Source: JAIXWP01 sp965247015
GTDB taxonomy: Bacteria; Bacteroidota; Bacteroidia; Flavobacteriales_D; Sanyastnellaceae
NCBI GenBank assembly: GCA_965247015.1
Contig: CBDFGG010000003.1
Coordinates: 186,001 to 250,000, forward strand
Length of the DNA stretch: 64,000 nucleotides
Direction of reading: 5' to 3'
Both the position numbers and the translations under genes were made by a program. Below the pieces are notes generated by a model. That model was not told where the DNA came from, ran no database searches, and saw only the letters and a list, made by a program, of their open reading frames with translations. This document shows, in pieces, positions 60,029-64,000 of this stretch; positions within the stretch are counted from its first letter, which is position 1; each line of letters starts with the position of its first letter.

Positions 60029-63000
60029 CGAAGCGCAACGCTCCCTCTTCTCCATTTTTCACTGATCGCAACACGTAATTTCCAGTAGCCAAATCTGATG
60101 CAATCACTTGCTCAAACGTCGATCCTATCAATTGTTCGTGTACTAATTTTCCCGCGCTATCATATATGCGCAACCATTGTCCTTTCTCTAATCCAGACAC
60201 GGTAAACAATCCATTGGATGGATTGGGAAAAATGGTTACATCTGTCAATCCACGCTCTCCTACTCCTTCACAAATTTCCACTTCCAATGCAAGCGTTGCT
60301 TCACCCGAACAAACGTTCGGGTCGATATATGTGTAGGTAATGGTATGCACACCAACTCCTGCTGCAGCCGGATCAAAAATATTACTGCTCATTCCAGGAC
60401 CTGTGAACACCCCACCTACTGGATCACCCACCAAGACGATTGGTAAATCAATAGTGCAATACAATGTTTCATTCGGAGCAATGAAGCTCACCACTGGATT
60501 CGCATTTACATTAATCGTAATAGAAACAATGCTATCGCAACCTGCTGCATTATTATAAATCTGTGTAAATGTGCCTGGCGTTTCAAATACCTGATTGCCT
60601 ACAGTGATGGATTCTCCTTCGCAAATTGAATATGTTTCAGCACTGCTACTTGCAGCCCCCACCACCACCGCATTCGGCATCTCAAACGTGGTCGAACCAT
60701 TCGTGTTTGTTACAGTCAAAGTTACCGTATACGAACCTGGTGCTTGATAATTGTGAGAAGGACTCGGTGAGCCACTTCCTACTGAACCATCACCAAAATC
60801 CCAACTCCATGTGGCTGGATTTCCTTGCGATAAATCTTGGAATTGAACTGTCTCTCCCACACACACGGTTGGTTGAATCACGCTAAAGTTGGCGGTTGGT
60901 GGCGCTTCGCTTGAAGTTGGAATTCCCATCCCAAATGATGCTACCTGTCCTGTCCATGAAGCCGTAAATGTTACTCCACCATTAAATGAACCAATGGTTA
61001 CAGGTGCTGTATTGATAATGCTTTGGGCAAAATTGGTAGGATTTATTTCTGGAATACCTCCCGCCACTTGAGCACGTATCATCATAATATCATTTCGACT
61101 ATTACCAGTTACACTTTCCCAAGCAGCTACTTCTGCTTCTTCGTAATAAAGCGTGATGTCATAAGATGCATTTAGCTCAGATGAAGGTGTAAAATAATAA
61201 GTCTTCGACATGATGTAAGTACTCGGCACATCTGATGTAAAAGGCTGCGCTGTGGGATTCGTCCCTGCTCTGTCCACTCGTGCAGTCAAGCAATCCAAAG
61301 GCTCTTGTGTCATATTTTCTATGCTCACCATAATATTACCTGAAGCATTATCATAGTAATGGTAATTTCCAATTGCAGCATAAGGAAGTGTAACTGGGCT
61401 ATTGTTATTCTCTGCAGTTTGAATACCAATAGAAGCATCTCCAGTGATTAAAATATTATCAACTGCACAACCATATAACCATCCTGTGCCATCGCTATAA
61501 ACGATTGAGAATTGTACTGAAGCATTTCCAACATAAGGTGTCAAATCAAATGTTTGATCGACCCACACATTATCCGCAGCCACTAGAGGACCAACGGTTA
61601 CAAAAGCACCTCCATTCACAGACACACGCAAGTTGGCGCTCTCTGTATTTCCCTGATAGGTATTATTTTCATAGTAGCTATCAAAAGAAAGTGTCGCTGC
61701 ATCGTAGGTGCTCAAATTCAAAACAGGAAATAAAAGAGATACGTTGTTTTGATTGCAATTACACGCATCATCATTGATCCATGCAATTTGTGTATTGTTA
61801 GAAGCAGCCACAGTAAACGCATTGGTGCTCGCCTGTGCTACAGTTCCCACTTGCCAAGCAGTGTTGCCAGATGGATTCACCGTTGTAAATGTTCCTAAAC
61901 CACTTTCAAATGTGTTGGATAAAATAGTCACATTACTGCTCGCACTATTTGGATCCACATCATTATCACTAATAGTGATGGTGACAGTTTGATTTACTGT
62001 CCCCTGTTCTGCATTGCCGCCATTTGCATTCAGCGTATATCCTAGAATGATTGTTTCATTTCCCTCCACGACTCCATCATTGAATACCCAAACATTGACA
62101 TTAGCTGTAAGTGTTGAAGCATTCAATGTAACAGAAGTTGTTTGTAATTGATAGTCCAAACCTTCAGTTGCAGTGCCACCTATCACGCTAACTGTAATGG
62201 ATGCATTCGCAGAAGGCGCGCTTCCCACTTGAATTGGCACTTGAACGGTTTGATAATCGTTGCATGTATTATCAACGCTTGCATTTGCTTCACTCGCTGT
62301 TGCTGTTGCAGCACCAAACTGAACGGCTGCATTGCACGAAGGAATATCAAATGCTGCGATGCGCGTACTCCAACTTCCAGAAGTGTTATACATTCCCGTA
62401 AACCAGAAAGTCTCTCCATCCGCTGGATCGGTGCCTAGCGCATTGTAGTCACCATAACGATTGCTCGAATTAGAACCACTTCCTGCGATAATTGTAGTTT
62501 CTGGTTCTGTCATTACTCCAAGTGGATCGCAAGCCTTACGACCTGTATATCTCAATCCAGGATAGACAGTGCCGCTTGATACATTGTAAGCAAGACCGAT
62601 GGCTCCGCTTGCCGAGATTCCAATCGACCCCATCCAGCGATTGGTCGCATCAGGTGAATATGTTCCTTGCTGATAAATCGACCACGTGCCAGCTGTTCCG
62701 TTGGTGCGGCGCAATTCATACCAGCGCATTCCCGCGCGGTCTGTGCCATCTACATCTACCACGTGACAGCAGACAATGCTTTCGTGTGTTCCGAAATTGC
62801 GATAGTGAATTCTATTCATCAACACTTCGCGCAGTGGATCAAGCTCTACACTTGTGCCCGGCTGCGGGATGCAAGAGAACGAAGTGTATCCACAAAGTTC
62901 GCTTGCGAAAGCGGTCACAGGCAATACTGCAATCTGTGTGAGTGAAGTGTTTGCCGGAGTAGTCCAATTGATATTGAAGGCCCACATTTCAAGTGCGTCA

Positions 63001-63932
63001 GTTGCCGCACCGGTCCATGCATCGTCGCGCATACGCATTACCATAGCAGGAGTGCCCGTTGGCGGAAGCGTGGTGCCGTCGAGATTGACAGGCGTTGCCG
63101 CTTGAAACCCAATGGTGCCGAAATTAGTGAGCGTGAATCGCTGTGAAGTGGCAGCTTGACCCAACAACATTTTCGAACGATCCAATGCATACACCGCAGA
63201 AGTGTTTTCATTGGTGGTCACGATATAGGCATTGTTCCAAATGCTATACTTCGGATAATCAGGAAAACTTGGTGCATTGAAAGAATAAATATTCCAAGTA
63301 CCGAGTGGATCTGGTGTGGTCGAAACTGCCACACTGAGTTGATTGCCTGAGTTGGTAAATTCACTCATGAGCCAGCGATCTGCTGGAGCATCGTATAGCA
63401 CAATCGGGTCGCCCGCTCCACCTGGGAATCCCATGAAATTATCAAGGTAGGTTTGAGCAATCAATGCCGTTCCGTTTTTATTCCAAACTCTGAAATAAGA
63501 ACCCGATGCACCGTTGATCATTTGAATCACGTGGTTAGGTCCTACGTCGACGGATGGGTCTGCTGGATCTACCCCTGTATCACCCATTCCCGCGTAATTG
63601 GAAACCAACTCACGGTTGGCCACTGGGTGAGGATAATCAGTTTGAAGCGCAGGATCCAATCCCATCGGAAGAGCGTTAGGATTCACTGTTTCATTTAAAA
63701 TCCAATGCTTCTTTTTGTGATAGCCTGGTTTAGCAGTTTTAGTGATTTCGTTGGGGAAATTAGGATCCGCCACAAAGTCGCGCAGAGCAACGGTTTCGCC
63801 ATGATACACCATGGGTATGACCTCTGCTTGCAATGAAATTTTCTTTTGGGAATCTTGGCCTAGTAATTGAAAAGTACTAGAAAACAAAATGAGCAAGATT
63901 CCATACTTGAGAGTGCAGGAATTGATTTTCAT
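60012..63932 (-). CDS. Large T9SS-secreted surface protein with Calx-beta and PKD domains
   Basis: 1306 aa from the Met at 63932 (MKINSCTLKYGILLILFSS signal). A propeller- or lectin-like N-terminal region (about 100-520, YFRVWNKNGTALIAQTY, PDYPKYSIWNNAYIV), a Calx-beta domain (about 545-650), a jelly-roll/cleaved-adhesin-like segment (about 660-780), a PKD domain (about 1015-1085, WSWDFGDGS) and a type A T9SS tail (about 1232-1306, IFPNPSNGLFTVSGLEKG). It is exported to the cell surface; role unknown, possibly adhesion. Confidence 0.82.
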   Translation of the reverse strand: MKINSCTLKYGILLILFSSTFQLLGQDSQKKISLQAEVIPMVYHGETVALRDFVADPNFPNEITKTAKPGYHKKKHWILNETVNPNALPMGLDPALQTDYPHPVANRELVSNYAGMGDTGVDPADPSVDVGPNHVIQMINGASGSYFRVWNKNGTALIAQTYLDNFMGFPGGAGDPIVLYDAPADRWLMSEFTNSGNQLSVAVSTTPDPLGTWNIYSFNAPSFPDYPKYSIWNNAYIVTTNENTSAVYALDRSKMLLGQAATSQRFTLTNFGTIGFQAATPVNLDGTTLPPTGTPAMVMRMRDDAWTGAATDALEMWAFNINWTTPANTSLTQIAVLPVTAFASELCGYTSFSCIPQPGTSVELDPLREVLMNRIHYRNFGTHESIVCCHVVDVDGTDRAGMRWYELRRTNGTAGTWSIYQQGTYSPDATNRWMGSIGISASGAIGLAYNVSSGTVYPGLRYTGRKACDPLGVMTEPETTIIAGSGSNSSNRYGDYNALGTDPADGETFWFTGMYNTSGSWSTRIAAFDIPSCNAAVQFGAATATASEANASVDNTCNDYQTVQVPIQVGSAPSANASITVSVIGGTATEGLDYQLQTTSVTLNASTLTANVNVWVFNDGVVEGNETIILGYTLNANGGNAEQGTVNQTVTITISDNDVDPNSASSNVTILSNTFESGLGTFTTVNPSGNTAWQVGTVAQASTNAFTVAASNNTQIAWINDDACNCNQNNVSLLFPVLNLSTYDAATLSFDSYYENNTYQGNTESANLRVSVNGGAFVTVGPLVAADNVWVDQTFDLTPYVGNASVQFSIVYSDGTGWLYGCAVDNILITGDASIGIQTAENNNSPVTLPYAAIGNYHYYDNASGNIMVSIENMTQEPLDCLTARVDRAGTNPTAQPFTSDVPSTYIMSKTYYFTPSSELNASYDITLYYEEAEVAAWESVTGNSRNDIMMIRAQVAGGIPEINPTNFAQSIINTAPVTIGSFNGGVTFTASWTGQVASFGMGIPTSSEAPPTANFSVIQPTVCVGETVQFQDLSQGNPATWSWDFGDGSVGSGSPSPSHNYQAPGSYTVTLTVTNTNGSTTFEMPNAVVVGAASSSAETYSICEGESITVGNQVFETPGTFTQIYNNAAGCDSIVSITINVNANPVVSFIAPNETLYCTIDLPIVLVGDPVGGVFTGPGMSSNIFDPAAAGVGVHTITYTYIDPNVCSGEATLALEVEICEGVGERGLTDVTIFPNPSNGLFTVSGLEKGQWLRIYDSAGKLVHEQLIGSTFEQVIASDLATGNYVLRSVKNGEEGALRFVILHP

Positions 63933-63972
63933 TTTGCTAAAATAAAACAGAAATTTTACTACATTTATAATC

Positions 63973-64000
63973 ATGAAACAAGTACTACTATTCGCACTTC
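63973..64000 (+). CDS. Start of a secreted-protein gene, cut by window end
   Basis: MKQVLLFAL is the opening of a signal peptide, 40 bases from the divergent start at 63932. Nothing more can be said from nine codons. Confidence 0.35.

Overview
The window comes from a Bacteroidota chromosome, most likely an aquatic flavobacterium-like lineage. The evidence is two secreted proteins with type IX secretion (T9SS) sorting tails, a long TonB-dependent receptor that opens with a carboxypeptidase-regulatory-like repeat, many '...CGS/CKK'-type lipoproteins, a bifunctional ornithine-lipid synthase (OlsF type), and a tmRNA without an encoded CCA. I could not run similarity searches, so family names come from motifs and memory.

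Layout. Positions 1-38.9 kb and 59.2-64 kb are chromosomal. They hold envelope and lipid genes (AcpH, MltF, a T9SS-exported agmatine/peptidylarginine deiminase, OlsF, glycosylasparaginase), UbiA, a UMF1 transporter, LhgO, a 7TM-SpoIIE phosphatase, a divergent oxyR / YHS-DoxX pair, a DinB/NRDE/ATP-grasp run, TonB, a saccharopine-dehydrogenase-like enzyme, a DEAD-box helicase and a KefB antiporter. From 25.4 to 35.3 kb lies a minus-strand uptake-plus-tailoring cluster: a TonB receptor, a YnjBCD-type ABC importer, an ArsM-like methyltransferase, a radical SAM protein and two ThuA/amidotransferase-like paralogs. Its substrate is not evident. At 36.4-38.75 kb an SDR/quinone-reductase operon faces an HxlR regulator across two matching 17-bp operators.

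The most interesting part is an approximately 20.2-kb integrated element, about 38,955-59,202, abutting the 3' end of tmRNA (ssrA). It has no tail, portal, large-terminase or HK97-type genes that I can recognise. Instead it carries a small P-loop ATPase that looks like an A32/FtsK-type packaging motor, a 272-aa candidate major capsid protein in PM2-like size range, at least nine small proteins with a single membrane segment, a glycine-rich membrane protein, a HELGH peptidase, two membrane-anchored peptidoglycan hydrolases, holins, a Toprim/SF3 primase-helicase and a serine recombinase. I read it as a tailless, internal-membrane prophage of the double-jelly-roll (PRD1/PM2/FLiP-like) type. The capsid assignment is inference from size and gene neighbourhood.

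Element regulation is readable. A divergent XRE repressor / Cro-like pair is separated by three 16-bp GTTC-N8-GAAC operators. Two clusters of GGTCGC/GCGACC words, six copies each and 10.6 kb apart, mark candidate origin, packaging or partition sites. Genes run as a rightward early/virion block (39.3-49.3 kb), a leftward lysogeny/accessory block (52.2-50.0 kb) and a rightward replication/integration block (52.3-59.25 kb). The recombinase reading frame ends inside tmRNA, on the opposite strand.
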